Shown here one piece after another: positions 1-12,117 of a DNA stretch of 64,000 nt; within the stretch, counting starts at the first letter, position 1; every line of letters begins with the position of its first letter. A program made the position numbers and the translations under genes. The notes below the pieces were generated by a model. The model was given only the letters and a program-made list of their open reading frames with translations. It did no database searches and was not told where the DNA came from. Source of the stretch: Crossaster papposus (taxonomy: Eukaryota; Echinodermata; Asteroidea; Velatida; Solasteridae); NCBI GenBank assembly GCA_037893245.1, contig JBAIAA010000009.1, positions 496,001 to 560,000 of the forward strand, read 5' to 3'.

Positions 1-669
1 GATTCATTCCAATCGCGTTTTCTGTAGAGTTTTGGAAAGTTAAGTTTGGTTACTATAGGTAAATACGAATTTTAACTGGCCAGAGCTCCGGAGAACGGAT
101 TAATAAAATTAATCGGATTAGTCTCTTTCCATTTTGTTTGTTTGTCTGTCTGTCTCTTATTTTTTGTTGTCCCCCCACCCCCCCAAAATAAAAATAAAAA
201 ATTATTTTACTTTTAATACGGTAAAAAAGAAGAAGAGTAATTGCCTGGCCATGTACACAATTGTTTATGCAGTCATTTTGTGTCATATTTTCGAAAACGG
301 GAACTCTTCGTTACATTGGATGATACGCAAGTTTACCCGGCGTTTGGGGAAAAATAAATAATGAGTGAAACCACACCGGATTGTTGGCCTCTACCGAATA
401 TAATAAAAAAGTGGATATTCTAAATTATTGTTTGTAATTGTTTGTTTCTTGGAGTTTTCATTCGGATTCGGAAGGATAGCTTTTGCCCTCTGTGCGTGTG
501 GCAAGCGCCAATGCATGTCACTTTGCACGCGTACATAATTCTTCACGCTTGGGTGATTGTGTGGACAATGCGTGTATGCCCAGAATCCTAGCGGGTACCA
601 TAAAAGTCGTCCCGGCATGCTTGACCTTCCATTCGATCGCACGATCACATACACTCATCTTCTCCAATC
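1..669 (+). other. Spacer between H3 and H2B, with H2B promoter
   Basis: No gene seen. It holds a short TTTG/CTGT run (135-155), an A-rich/C-rich stretch, and the H2B promoter with a TATA-like cataaaa at 600-606. The same spacer recurs at 8107-8794, 14356-15043, 21269-21959, 28983-29673 and, in type II form, 53368-54051. Copies differ mainly in CTGT repeat number. Confidence 0.8.
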
Positions 670-1038
670 ATGGCTCCTAAAGTTAGCGGAAAAGGCCAGA
701 AGAAGGCCGGCAACACCAAGGCTCCGGTCAGCACGAACAAGAAGAGGCGTCGGCGTCGCAAGGAGAGCTACGGCATCTACATCTACAAAGTCATGAAACA
801 GGTGCACCCCGACACAGGAATCTCCAGCAAGGCAATGAGCATCATGAACAGCTTTGTCAACGACGTGTTTGAGCGCATCGCCGGCGAATCTTCCCGCCTT
901 GCCCACTACAACAAGAAGTCGACCATCTCAAGTCGTGAAGTGCAGACTGCAGTACGCCTAATCCTCCCGGGAGAGCTTGCCAAGCATGCAGTCAGCGAAG
1001 GAACCAAGGCCGTCACCAAGTATACGACTTCAAAATAG
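670..1038 (+). CDS. H2B: Histone H2B (unit 1)
   Basis: Core histone H2B, 122 residues, which pairs with H2A in the nucleosome. The N-terminal tail [17 protein letters not shown] is basic and is followed by [27 protein letters not shown], here described as a basic patch then the first helix of the histone fold. The C-terminus ends AVTKYTTSK, the standard alphaC helix. The tail resembles starfish H2B more than vertebrate H2B, which supports an echinoderm source. The start at 670 is the only ATG that gives a normal tail, and it lies about 65 bp past a TATA-like element. There is no intron and no poly(A) signal close by. The 3' stem-loop is at 1083-1098, so the gene should be replication-dependent. 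Five complete type I copies encode the identical protein. Confidence 0.98.
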   Translation: MAPKVSGKGQKKAGNTKAPVSTNKKRRRRRKESYGIYIYKVMKQVHPDTGISSKAMSIMNSFVNDVFERIAGESSRLAHYNKKSTISSREVQTAVRLILPGELAKHAVSEGTKAVTKYTTSK

Positions 1039-1082
1039 GTTGACCGAGGGAGGAACAAATAACACGAAAAACATAACCAAAC

Positions 1083-1098
1083 GGCTCTTTTCAGAGCC
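1083..1098 (+). terminator. Histone 3' stem-loop, H2B unit 1
   Basis: GGCTCTTTTCAGAGCC: a 6-bp stem with a TTTC loop, 45 bp past the stop, preceded by aaccaaac. A purine-rich element (aaaaagagatg, about 1111-1122) follows at the spacing used by U7 snRNA for histone mRNA 3' end cleavage. Confidence 0.95.
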
Positions 1099-2114
1099 AA
1101 CACAATTTAAAAAAAAGAGATGTGACTGTCTGATCTGTGTTACTAATTTAGTCAATATTCGTAGGTGGTAAAATCGTTCGGGTAGTGTTCCCGTCTTTAC
1201 ATTCTCCCTGACCTTAAAAGGAGAAATGAAGATCAACATTAACCTTCTGTTCTCGTCGCCTTTGAAAACAAATATGTGACTTGAAAAGGCATGACGGGGA
1301 AAAGTATTTCTGTAGTATTTGGAGTTCTATTGTTTTACACCGTAGTAAAGACCGATTCGTTAGTTTTGCAATGATACCAAAAGTATTTATTTACATCATT
1401 TAATTAACATGATATATACAACATTGCAGGGCTGACAGTGCGCCGCCCAACCTAAGCGATCGAATTTTTAAAACCAACGAATAGCTTTGACCAAAACAAT
1501 TATACGCGTGCCCGCCAACAACGAAATTGACAAATGGGGGTCATTGTTAATTTAGCCTCAGTAAGTCACGTAGGAATTTGCAATGGCGAAACAGCCTTTT
1601 GTTATTCAGCACCTGTGCGCGCAGTGGTTTTTGTTCATTCAGTCTCCATTACGAGAAGTAGTGGTTTCTTGTTTGATGTATGTTTAATATATGTGTTTGT
1701 CGTATCTCTGTGCAGACAAATCCGTGACAGTTTTCAATGTGGTTTATGAGGGACGATCTGCGGCCAGCGTGGAGGCAGGTCAATCGGTAGGCAACAGGGA
1801 CACACCGTCGGGATAACAGAAATCGTCTGAGAAAGCAGGTAAGGTTTTTGGGTGCTTTGGGTTTTTGCTGTTATGATTTCATCGCTTAGATTGAAGACAG
1901 ACAGACAGACAGACCTCGTTCAAAAAATGTATCCCTGTCTTCACGAATCCAAAAATGGATGCGGTGCACTCAACCGTACAGTAAGTGTGTCGCGCGTGAT
2001 TGGCTACTTGGCGTGCTTCGGCCAATCCACCGGAACGCTATAACTAGTGCTGTCACCCCCCTCGTACGGCACTTTCACTGCAGATCGCAATCTACTGTCA
2101 CCAATTACTTCAAG
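1099..2114 (+). other. Spacer between H2B and H2A
   Basis: No gene recognised. It holds a (GACA)n microsatellite at about 1894-1914 and strong splice-like signals: an acceptor tgcag ending at 1715, a donor CAG/gtaagg at 1838/1839, and an acceptor cactgcag ending at 2083, 31 bp before the H2A start. The H2A promoter is at its 3' end. The same spacer recurs at 9224-10239, 15473-16488, 22389-23244 (3' part deleted), 30103-31118, and as type II at 39759-40776 and 54481-55505. Confidence 0.7.
1999..2043 (+). promoter_or_regulatory. H2A promoter: paired CCAAT boxes and TATA-like box
   Basis: An inverted CCAAT box (ATTGG, 1999-2003) and a direct one (CCAAT, 2022-2026) lie upstream of TATAA at 2039-2043, about 72 bp before the H2A ATG. 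CCAAT pairs of this kind are usual in replication-dependent histone promoters. The whole block is deleted in unit 4. Confidence 0.65.
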
Positions 2115-2492
2115 ATGACTGGACGAGGAAAGAGCGGAAAAGCAAGAAGCAAGGCCAGGAGCAGGTCCTCAAGGGCGGGACTGCAGTTCCCCGTGGGTCG
2201 CGTTCATCGATTTTTGCGAAGGGGCAACTACGCTGAGCGGGTTGGAGCCGGTGCACCGGTCTACCTGGCAGCCGTGATGGAATACCTGACCGCGGAGATC
2301 CTGGAGCTGGCCGGTAACGCAGCACGAGACAATAAGAAGACGAGAATTAACCCTCGACATCTGCAGCTTGCTATACGCAACGACGAAGAGCTTAACAAGT
2401 TGATGAGTGGGGTTACCATCGCGCAAGGCGGTGTGCTTCCCAACATCCAGCAAGTACTTCTGCCCAAAAAGGCCGCCAAAGTATCAAAGTAA
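2115..2492 (+). CDS. H2A: Histone H2A (unit 1)
   Basis: Core histone H2A, 125 residues. It starts [20 protein letters not shown], followed by [15 protein letters not shown], the canonical first fold segment. The acidic-patch residues are present in [19 protein letters not shown] and in [11 protein letters not shown]. It ends [11 protein letters not shown] without the SQ motif of H2A.X, so it is canonical. An upstream in-frame ATG at 1959 would add 52 residues unlike any histone, so 2115 is the start. A poly(A) signal AATAAA lies at 2606-2611, beyond the stem-loop at 2538-2553. That could allow some polyadenylated read-through transcripts. Confidence 0.98.
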   Translation: MTGRGKSGKARSKARSRSSRAGLQFPVGRVHRFLRRGNYAERVGAGAPVYLAAVMEYLTAEILELAGNAARDNKKTRINPRHLQLAIRNDEELNKLMSGVTIAQGGVLPNIQQVLLPKKAAKVSK

Positions 2493-2537
2493 TAGGCCTA
2501 CAAACAAATTACTTTGCCTCCACAAACAAAACCAAAA

Positions 2538-2553
2538 GGCTCTTTTCAGGGCC
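2538..2553 (+). terminator. Histone 3' stem-loop, H2A unit 1
   Basis: GGCTCTTTTCAGGGCC, a 6-bp stem with one G-U pair, followed by a purine-rich caagagagaaa at 2566-2576. The G-U form is the same in every H2A copy here, so it is gene-specific, not damage. Confidence 0.93.
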
Positions 2554-3992
2554 ACCACATAGTTACAAGAGAGAAACGCCGCTGTCTGTCTGTTCTTCAT
2601 TTTTAAATAAAGTTTTAAAAGAGACAAATTTAGATAATACATGTGTAGATTTTAACTTTCACAGCCAAAGGCCCGCTGAGTTTGTTCAATGGCTTCGTTT
2701 ATTTTTTAAAGAATCGCCTTCCCTTTTCCTGCTTATAAAAATATTAAGAAAGTGTTTTTTGTCATCCGGGCGCGCGTGCGTTTTAACTTGTATCCCGGCG
2801 ACCTTCATATAAAAACTAGTTCATTAAATATGCAACGCGCGCACTGTGACTTCAACAAAGCAAAAATAAATACGCGCTGTGTCTGTACTCTATAATTATA
2901 TACATGTACTACGCGTACTGTACAGTACATGCATGTTCAGTTTGTAAAAGTACGTGAATGATATTATACCCGCGACCCAGCACATCAAAATCAAGAATAA
3001 GTCGGAAAAAGACTTTCGGAGATATAAATATAATAAGATTGCAAATTCAATAAGCTTTTTAATGACATCCATCACAAGCCTTTAGCTCGGAAATTATTGG
3101 TTACGAGTTACAGACTGGGGATGGCTATCAATAGAAAGCCTATGGAATTTCAAATGTTACTATGTACATATCGTGAATTGTCATTTCCCGCTTATTATTG
3201 ATTTTGATATCCTGGGTCACATTTTCATAGATTTAACAAAAACATTGGAAATGTGGTGAGTTGACACTTCGCGTGTGGTCTATTAGCTTTGTTTTCGTGT
3301 TCTGTCTTACCTGGGCCCAATTTCATAACAAATGTAAGCACAACAATTTGCTTAGCATGAAACATTTTCCTTGGCCAAACTGAAGATTTCCGAACACGTT
3401 TTATTGACGGTCGTGAATTCTCGTTAACGTTCGCGACTACAATTTCGACGTCTGGGTGTACACAATTAAATGGTCAGGCCATAGAACCAGACTATTTTCA
3501 CCGCCCACAAAGTGGGACATTTAGGTTCTGCTTAAAAACAAATAAACCGGCCTGAACGGTAAACGATCGAGGCGCGGTTGTGCCGAAGGGCGCCATCTAT
3601 CGGCACGCTCGTACCGGCAGGTCTGTGTGTATTTACAGCGGCGAGGCGCAGTGCAGCATGGCGATAATTTTGATACCAGTCGCATTTTTCCAGATTTTCA
3701 AGTGACTTTTGGTTAAAAAAAATGAATTTGTAAAAGAATATTGTCGATGTGTATGAAAATGTGTTATGAAAACCCCCCAAGCTCATGAATATTGATGTAA
3801 ATTAACGTGCCAAAAGTTGGTAATTTCTATAAACGGGTTTGCGTCGGGCTCTGTGAGAAGTCCTTTTCTTGACCCGAAATACACAAATTAGAAAAGTTAA
3901 AATAAGAATATTATTCGGATGAGAACAATGGGCGGGGGAATCAATTTGCATGCATAATTCCAGAGCGCCCTATTGGTTCAATGTCAATCGTT
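2554..3992 (+). other. Spacer between H2A and U2
   Basis: About 1.4 kb with no gene seen. It includes AATAAA (2606-2611), an AT-rich stretch with the perfect palindrome gtactgtacagtac near 2917-2930, and the U2 promoter at the 3' end. It recurs at 10679-12117, 16928-18367, 23630-25064, 31560-32994, and as type II (about 130 bp shorter) at 41210-42515 and 55939-57244. Confidence 0.75.
3930..3992 (+). promoter_or_regulatory. U2 snRNA proximal promoter
   Basis: A GC box (GGGCGGGGG, 3930-3938), a perfect octamer ATTTGCAT (3944-3951) and an inverted CCAAT (ATTGG, 3972-3976) lie within 63 bp of the U2 start. snRNA genes usually have a proximal element near -55 and an octamer far upstream. Here the octamer occupies the proximal position. 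There is no TATA box, consistent with pol II transcription. The same block precedes U2 in every unit. Confidence 0.6.
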
Positions 3993-4021
3993 ATCGCTTC
4001 TCGGCCTTTTGGCCAAGATCA

Positions 4022-5903
4022 CCGGGAGCTACGATGGCCAAGAATGAACTACAGAGGGAGCTGTCTACATACCTGACAACTGAGACGAAGATCGACTACG
4101 ATGCGATGTGCAAGCTGATCGTCGACACCGCCGGGGAGACTGACGTCGTCTGCGTCCAGCAGCTGAGCGACAACAAATGGTGCGTCACCACTACAACTGA
4201 AGCAGCGAAGACCAAGATCCTGCAAGCCGGCCTGCTCATCGGGCAACACCGAGTAACATCTACACCGGTGAGCAGGAAGCTGACGTTCGTAACCATCCGT
4301 GACGCACCATTTGAGCTGCGCGACGTTGCCATCTCCTCGGCGCTGTCTGCATACGGCAAGGTGGCCGGCATCAGACGGGGACACTGGCAGAAACATCTTG
4401 GGTGGGAGAACGGCCACCGACACGCACGTATGGAACTGAGTCGTCCAATCCCATCTTACGTGCGTGTCGGTGGGTACCAAGTGCGGGTGGAGTACGACCA
4501 CCAAGAGAGGACATGCCGGGTTTGCGGGTTGGTCGGCCACCTGGCTGCGGGGTGCCCGTCAGTTGTGTGCTACAACTGCAACAAGCACGGGCACCGCAGC
4601 CGGGAGTGTCCCGAGCCGGTGATATGTCGGGGGTGCGGAGAGACGGGGCACTATGCAGCACGGTGCCCCCGTTCATACGCCGGTCGGCTGCGTGTCGCGG
4701 CGTTCACCGGCTCGGACAACAACGACGACATCGGCGGCGACCCGCAGCCCGCGAGACCGCCCACACCACCTCGGGCCAGTCCGGACCCTGCCGCTACCAC
4801 CCGTCAGGCAAGACCACTCAAGGTACCCCGGACCCCACCACAGGACGCCCCACCGCAGCCGGCCGGACCACTAAGGCCTCCACGGCCAAGCACCCCACCG
4901 CAGAGACCATCGGAGGCCGGCGCGCCCACTGCGGGCGGCACTAGGCCCGCCCGCACAGCCAACCGTCCACCTCGGCGTGGTGCGGGCGTGGCGGGTGCCC
5001 CGACCGCGGAGAGTACAACGGCAACGGTCTCAATGTCATCGGCGTCATCGATCATCACATCGATGACTACGAACGTGTCGACCTCCTCCGTGGAATGTAG
5101 TGCGGATGTGCCGGACCTGCCGGACGTCCCACGGGTAGATCCGGAAGTGGTGACCAAACTCTGGTCGGAGACTGCAGGCTTCCAAAAGCCCAAGCCCGCC
5201 CGTACAGCCACCCGTCCACCTCGGCATGGTGCGGGCGTGGCGGGTGCCCCGACCACGGAGAGCGTAACGTGCGTGCCGGACCTCCCGTGGATAACGCCGG
5301 ACGAGAAAACCAGGGACTGGGCGGAGATGGTCGCGTGTGCGGAGGCGGAGATACAGCAAGAAATGGAGCGACGGAGCCAGGATAGCAATTCCGACGGTTC
5401 CGTCGCCTCCATTGTATCTACCGCCTCCGTAAAACGCTGTCACCATTCCTCGGATTCCCCTGAGGAATGGTCGACCATACGGAAAAAGCAACCAGCGACA
5501 ACCAAGAAGAAGGCACGTGCCAGCAAAAAATGAACTGTTTTCTTTGGTGGTGGGCGTAAATTTGATTTGAACTTTTTCTTTTGGTGGTGGGTAAAGTGAG
5601 TTGTTTGTTTGTTTAAAATATAAGAAGATGTAAATTTTATGTAAATATTTCCACAGTTGTGTTTTTGTAAATTTTTTGAAGGTACAAATGATACGTAATA
5701 TTTATTCAGTTGTTCTTTTTCTGATAGTAATCAAGCGCGTTTATTTTGGTGGTGGGTTATGTCCCTAGTGCGTTTTATTTAATGTTTGCATTGTAAAAAC
5801 AAGTTGTATTTAATTTTTATTTTGTACATACTGTGACCGTTGTGTTGTATCATCATATGTGTGTTTGGTTGTTTGCAAGAATAAACCAATTTAAAAACAA
5901 AAA
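4022..5903 (+). mobile_element. Family A ORF1-only retroelement, copy A1, in U2
   Basis: A complete-looking insertion whose 5' and 3' ends abut U2. It has a 12-nt leader, one ORF (4034-5533) and a 370-nt 3' UTR, and no reverse transcriptase or endonuclease. The 3' UTR has three TTTGGTGGTGGG motifs (about 5541, 5580, 5743) and ends ataaaccaatttaaaaac. There are no terminal repeats, so this is LINE-like, not LTR-type. It seems to be a non-autonomous 'half-LINE' comparable in principle to mammalian HAL1. Its RT partner is not in the window. Confidence 0.85.
4034..5533 (+). CDS. Gag-like ORF1 protein with three CCHC knuckles (A1)
   Basis: A 499-residue protein. Residues 1-155 form an RRM-like/Gag-like N-terminal region (WCVTTTTEAAKTKIL, later VTIRDAPFELRDV). 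Three C-x2-C-x4-H-x4-C zinc knuckles follow at residues 161-174, 179-192 and 198-211. The middle is Pro/Thr/Arg-rich and disordered, and the C-terminus is Ser-rich then basic (KKQPATTKKKARASKK). This architecture is that of ORF1 proteins of Tx1/L1-type non-LTR elements, which bind element RNA. The start at 4034 matches the other two copies. An in-frame ATG at 3950 lies upstream of U2 and is unlikely. The Pro-rich part has an internal repeat: 4946-5014 is echoed at 5195-5263 (RPPR-GAGVAGAPT). No stops occur, so the copy seems young. Confidence 0.88.
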   Translation: MAKNELQRELSTYLTTETKIDYDAMCKLIVDTAGETDVVCVQQLSDNKWCVTTTTEAAKTKILQAGLLIGQHRVTSTPVSRKLTFVTIRDAPFELRDVAISSALSAYGKVAGIRRGHWQKHLGWENGHRHARMELSRPIPSYVRVGGYQVRVEYDHQERTCRVCGLVGHLAAGCPSVVCYNCNKHGHRSRECPEPVICRGCGETGHYAARCPRSYAGRLRVAAFTGSDNNDDIGGDPQPARPPTPPRASPDPAATTRQARPLKVPRTPPQDAPPQPAGPLRPPRPSTPPQRPSEAGAPTAGGTRPARTANRPPRRGAGVAGAPTAESTTATVSMSSASSIITSMTTNVSTSSVECSADVPDLPDVPRVDPEVVTKLWSETAGFQKPKPARTATRPPRHGAGVAGAPTTESVTCVPDLPWITPDEKTRDWAEMVACAEAEIQQEMERRSQDSNSDGSVASIVSTASVKRCHHSSDSPEEWSTIRKKQPATTKKKARASKK

Positions 5904-6061
5904 GTATCTGTTCTTTTCAGCTTAATATCTGAAACGCTGTTCATCGAACAGCCAGTATATTAATCTGATTTTTGGATTTGGGCCGTGGAATAGAGGCTTG
6001 CCTCGTCCCGGCCATGGGTTGGCCCGGTATAGCAGTACATCCGGGATTCGGCCCACTCCCC

Positions 6062-7143
<1,082 letters not shown>

Positions 7144-7178
7144 ATAGATGCATGATACATGCCATTTTCAAACCAAAC

Positions 7179-7194
7179 GGCTCTTTTCAGAGCC
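7179..7194 (+). terminator. Histone 3' stem-loop, H4 unit 1
   Basis: GGCTCTTTTCAGAGCC, 36 bp past the stop, followed by the purine-rich cacaaaaagagattg at about 7205-7219. Confidence 0.95.
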
Positions 7195-8059
<865 letters not shown>

Positions 8060-8090
8060 GTCACAGCTGCGTGCGCAAAACTAACCGAAC

Positions 8091-8106
8091 GGCCCTTTTC
8101 AGGGCC
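8091..8106 (+). terminator. Histone 3' stem-loop, H3 unit 1
   Basis: GGCCCTTTTCAGGGCC, 32 bp past the stop, with the purine-rich caaagagaga at 8118-8127. Confidence 0.95.
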
Positions 8107-8794
8107 AATATTTTTTTCAAAGAGAGATTCATTCCAATCGCGTTTTCTGTAGAGTTTTGGAAAGTTAAGTTTGGTTACTATAGGTAAATACGAATTTTAA
8201 CTGGCCAGAGCTCCGGAGAACGGATTAATAAAATTAATCGGATTAGTCTCTTTCCATTTTGTTTGTTTGTCTGTCTGTCTCTTATTTTTTGTTGTCCCCC
8301 CACCCCCCCAAAATAAAAATAAAAAATTATTTTACTTTTAATACGGTAAAAAAGAAGAAGAGTAATTGCCTGGCCATGTACACAATTGTTTATGCAGTCA
8401 TTTTGTGTCATATTTTCGAAAACGGGAACTCTTCGTTACATTGGATGATACGCAAGTTTACCCGGCGTTTGGGGAAAAATAAATAATGAGTGAAACCACA
8501 CCGGATTGTTGGCCTCTACCGAATATAATAAAAAAGTGGATATTCTAAATTATTGTTTGTAATTGTTTGTTTCTTGGAGTTTTCATTCGGATTCGGAAGG
8601 ATAGCTTTTGCCCTCTGTGCGTGTGGCAAGCGCCAATGCATGTCACTTTGCACGCGTACATAATTCTTCACGCTTGGGTGATTGTGTGGACAATGCGTGT
8701 ATGCCCAGAATCCTAGCGGGTACCATAAAAGTCGTCCCGGCATGCTTGACCTTCCATTCGATCGCACGATCACATACACTCATCTTCTCCAATC

Positions 8795-9163
8795 ATGGCT
8801 CCTAAAGTTAGCGGAAAAGGCCAGAAGAAGGCCGGCAACACCAAGGCTCCGGTCAGCACGAACAAGAAGAGGCGTCGGCGTCGCAAGGAGAGCTACGGCA
8901 TCTACATCTACAAAGTCATGAAACAGGTGCACCCCGACACAGGAATCTCCAGCAAGGCAATGAGCATCATGAACAGCTTTGTCAACGACGTGTTTGAGCG
9001 CATCGCCGGCGAATCTTCCCGCCTTGCCCACTACAACAAGAAGTCGACCATCTCAAGTCGTGAAGTGCAGACTGCAGTACGCCTAATCCTCCCGGGAGAG
9101 CTTGCCAAGCATGCAGTCAGCGAAGGAACCAAGGCCGTCACCAAGTATACGACTTCAAAATAG
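8795..9163 (+). CDS. H2B: Histone H2B (unit 2)
   Basis: Full-length 122-residue H2B identical in protein to the unit 1 copy, with the same TATA-like box 65 bp upstream and its stem-loop at 9208-9223. Nothing suggests loss of function. Confidence 0.98.
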   Translation: MAPKVSGKGQKKAGNTKAPVSTNKKRRRRRKESYGIYIYKVMKQVHPDTGISSKAMSIMNSFVNDVFERIAGESSRLAHYNKKSTISSREVQTAVRLILPGELAKHAVSEGTKAVTKYTTSK

Positions 9164-9207
9164 GTTGACCGAGGGAGGAACAAATAACACGAAAAACATA
9201 ACCAAAC

Positions 9208-9223
9208 GGCTCTTTTCAGAGCC
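9208..9223 (+). terminator. Histone 3' stem-loop, H2B unit 2
   Basis: GGCTCTTTTCAGAGCC, with purine-rich element following. Confidence 0.95.
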
Positions 9224-10239
9224 AACACAATTTAAAAAAAAGAGATGTGACTGTCTGATCTGTGTTACTAATTTAGTCAATATTCGTAGGTGGTAAAATC
9301 GTTCGGGTAGTGTTCCCGTCTTTACATTCTCCCTGACCTTAAAAGGAGAAATGAAGATCAACATTAACCTTCTGTTCTCGTCGCCTTTGAAAACAAATAT
9401 GTGACTTGAAAAGGCATGACGGGGAAAAGTATTTCTGTAGTATTTGGAGTTCTATTGTTTTACACCGTAGTAAAGACCGATTCGTTAGTTTTGCAATGAT
9501 ACCAAAAGTATTTATTTACATCATTTAATTAACATGATATATACAACATTGCAGGGCTGACAGTGCGCCGCCCAACCTAAGCGATCGAATTTTTAAAACC
9601 AACGAATAGCTTTGACCAAAACAATTATACGCGTGCCCGCCAACAACGAAATTGACAAATGGGGGTCATTGTTAATTTAGCCTCAGTAAGTCACGTAGGA
9701 ATTTGCAATGGCGAAACAGCCTTTTGTTATTCAGCACCTGTGCGCGCAGTGGTTTTTGTTCATTCAGTCTCCATTACGAGAAGTAGTGGTTTCTTGTTTG
9801 ATGTATGTTTAATATATGTGTTTGTCGTATCTCTGTGCAGACAAATCCGTGACAGTTTTCAATGTGGTTTATGAGGGACGATCTGCGGCCAGCGTGGAGG
9901 CAGGTCAATCGGTAGGCAACAGGGACACACCGTCGGGATAACAGAAATCGTCTGAGAAAGCAGGTAAGGTTTTTGGGTGCTTTGGGTTTTTGCTGTTATG
10001 ATTTCATCGCTTAGATTGAAGACAGACAGACAGACAGACCTCGTTCAAAAAATGTATCCCTGTCTTCACGAATCCAAAAATGGATGCGGTGCACTCAACC
10101 GTACAGTAAGTGTGTCGCGCGTGATTGGCTACTTGGCGTGCTTCGGCCAATCCACCGGAACGCTATAACTAGTGCTGTCACCCCCCTCGTACGGCACTTT
10201 CACTGCAGATCGCAATCTACTGTCACCAATTACTTCAAG

Positions 10240-10617
10240 ATGACTGGACGAGGAAAGAGCGGAAAAGCAAGAAGCAAGGCCAGGAGCAGGTCCTCAAGGG
10301 CGGGACTGCAGTTCCCCGTGGGTCGCGTTCATCGATTTTTGCGAAGGGGCAACTACGCTGAGCGGGTTGGAGCCGGTGCACCGGTCTACCTGGCAGCCGT
10401 GATGGAATACCTGACCGCGGAGATCCTGGAGCTGGCCGGTAACGCAGCACGAGACAATAAGAAGACGAGAATTAACCCTCGACATCTGCAGCTTGCTATA
10501 CGCAACGACGAAGAGCTTAACAAGTTGATGAGTGGGGTTACCATCGCGCAAGGCGGTGTGCTTCCCAACATCCAGCAAGTACTTCTGCCCAAAAAGGCCG
10601 CCAAAGTATCAAAGTAA
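10240..10617 (+). CDS. H2A: Histone H2A (unit 2)
   Basis: Full-length 125-residue H2A, same protein as unit 1. The promoter CCAAT pair and TATA-like box are intact 8,125 bp downstream of those in unit 1. Stem-loop at 10663-10678. Confidence 0.98.
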   Translation: MTGRGKSGKARSKARSRSSRAGLQFPVGRVHRFLRRGNYAERVGAGAPVYLAAVMEYLTAEILELAGNAARDNKKTRINPRHLQLAIRNDEELNKLMSGVTIAQGGVLPNIQQVLLPKKAAKVSK

Positions 10618-10662
10618 TAGGCCTACAAACAAATTACTTTGCCTCCACAAACAAAACCAAAA

Positions 10663-10678
10663 GGCTCTTTTCAGGGCC
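10663..10678 (+). terminator. Histone 3' stem-loop, H2A unit 2
   Basis: GGCTCTTTTCAGGGCC, G-U form typical of H2A here. Confidence 0.93.
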
Positions 10679-12117
10679 ACCACATAGTTACAAGAGAGAA
10701 ACGCCGCTGTCTGTCTGTTCTTCATTTTTAAATAAAGTTTTAAAAGAGACAAATTTAGATAATACATGTGTAGATTTTAACTTTCACAGCCAAAGGCCCG
10801 CTGAGTTTGTTCAATGGCTTCGTTTATTTTTTAAAGAATCGCCTTCCCTTTTCCTGCTTATAAAAATATTAAGAAAGTGTTTTTTGTCATCCGGGCGCGC
10901 GTGCGTTTTAACTTGTATCCCGGCGACCTTCATATAAAAACTAGTTCATTAAATATGCAACGCGCGCACTGTGACTTCAACAAAGCAAAAATAAATACGC
11001 GCTGTGTCTGTACTCTATAATTATATACATGTACTACGCGTACTGTACAGTACATGCATGTTCAGTTTGTAAAAGTACGTGAATGATATTATACCCGCGA
11101 CCCAGCACATCAAAATCAAGAATAAGTCGGAAAAAGACTTTCGGAGATATAAATATAATAAGATTGCAAATTCAATAAGCTTTTTAATGACATCCATCAC
11201 AAGCCTTTAGCTCGGAAATTATTGGTTACGAGTTACAGACTGGGGATGGCTATCAATAGAAAGCCTATGGAATTTCAAATGTTACTATGTACATATCGTG
11301 AATTGTCATTTCCCGCTTATTATTGATTTTGATATCCTGGGTCACATTTTCATAGATTTAACAAAAACATTGGAAATGTGGTGAGTTGACACTTCGCGTG
11401 TGGTCTATTAGCTTTGTTTTCGTGTTCTGTCTTACCTGGGCCCAATTTCATAACAAATGTAAGCACAACAATTTGCTTAGCATGAAACATTTTCCTTGGC
11501 CAAACTGAAGATTTCCGAACACGTTTTATTGACGGTCGTGAATTCTCGTTAACGTTCGCGACTACAATTTCGACGTCTGGGTGTACACAATTAAATGGTC
11601 AGGCCATAGAACCAGACTATTTTCACCGCCCACAAAGTGGGACATTTAGGTTCTGCTTAAAAACAAATAAACCGGCCTGAACGGTAAACGATCGAGGCGC
11701 GGTTGTGCCGAAGGGCGCCATCTATCGGCACGCTCGTACCGGCAGGTCTGTGTGTATTTACAGCGGCGAGGCGCAGTGCAGCATGGCGATAATTTTGATA
11801 CCAGTCGCATTTTTCCAGATTTTCAAGTGACTTTTGGTTAAAAAAAATGAATTTGTAAAAGAATATTGTCGATGTGTATGAAAATGTGTTATGAAAACCC
11901 CCCAAGCTCATGAATATTGATGTAAATTAACGTGCCAAAAGTTGGTAATTTCTATAAACGGGTTTGCGTCGGGCTCTGTGAGAAGTCCTTTTCTTGACCC
12001 GAAATACACAAATTAGAAAAGTTAAAATAAGAATATTATTCGGATGAGAACAATGGGCGGGGGAATCAATTTGCATGCATAATTCCAGAGCGCCCTATTG
12101 GTTCAATGTCAATCGTT

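Larger units (their letters stand above)
3993..6061 (+). pseudogene. U2: U2 snRNA gene split by family A element
   Basis: The 5' half at 3993-4021 matches U2 nucleotides 1-29 (ATCGCTTCTCGGCC, then stem-loop I). The 3' half at 5904-6061 starts GTATCTG, runs through the Sm-site region (GATTTTTGG) and ends with the terminal stem-loops. A 1,882-bp retroelement lies between, and six bases (TGTGTA) of the branch-point recognition region are missing. This locus cannot give a normal U2 RNA. Stem-loop I reads GGCCTTTTGGCC here, with C where the other U2 copies have T. Confidence 0.95.

Noticed and set aside
1534-1749. Conserved 71-residue ORF in the H2B-H2A spacer of every unit
   Set aside because: Conserved only because the whole unit is homogenised; no domain, no codon signal.
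3532-3786. Conserved 84-residue minus-strand ORF before U2
   Set aside because: Same reason; composition is that of AT-rich spacer.
4034-5533. Host zinc-finger CCHC gene
   Set aside because: It lies inside U2 with precise junctions, in three diverged copies, so it is an element protein.
4022-5903. LTR-retrotransposon Gag
   Set aside because: No LTRs, no protease, fixed U2 target and A-rich 3' end point to a non-LTR element.
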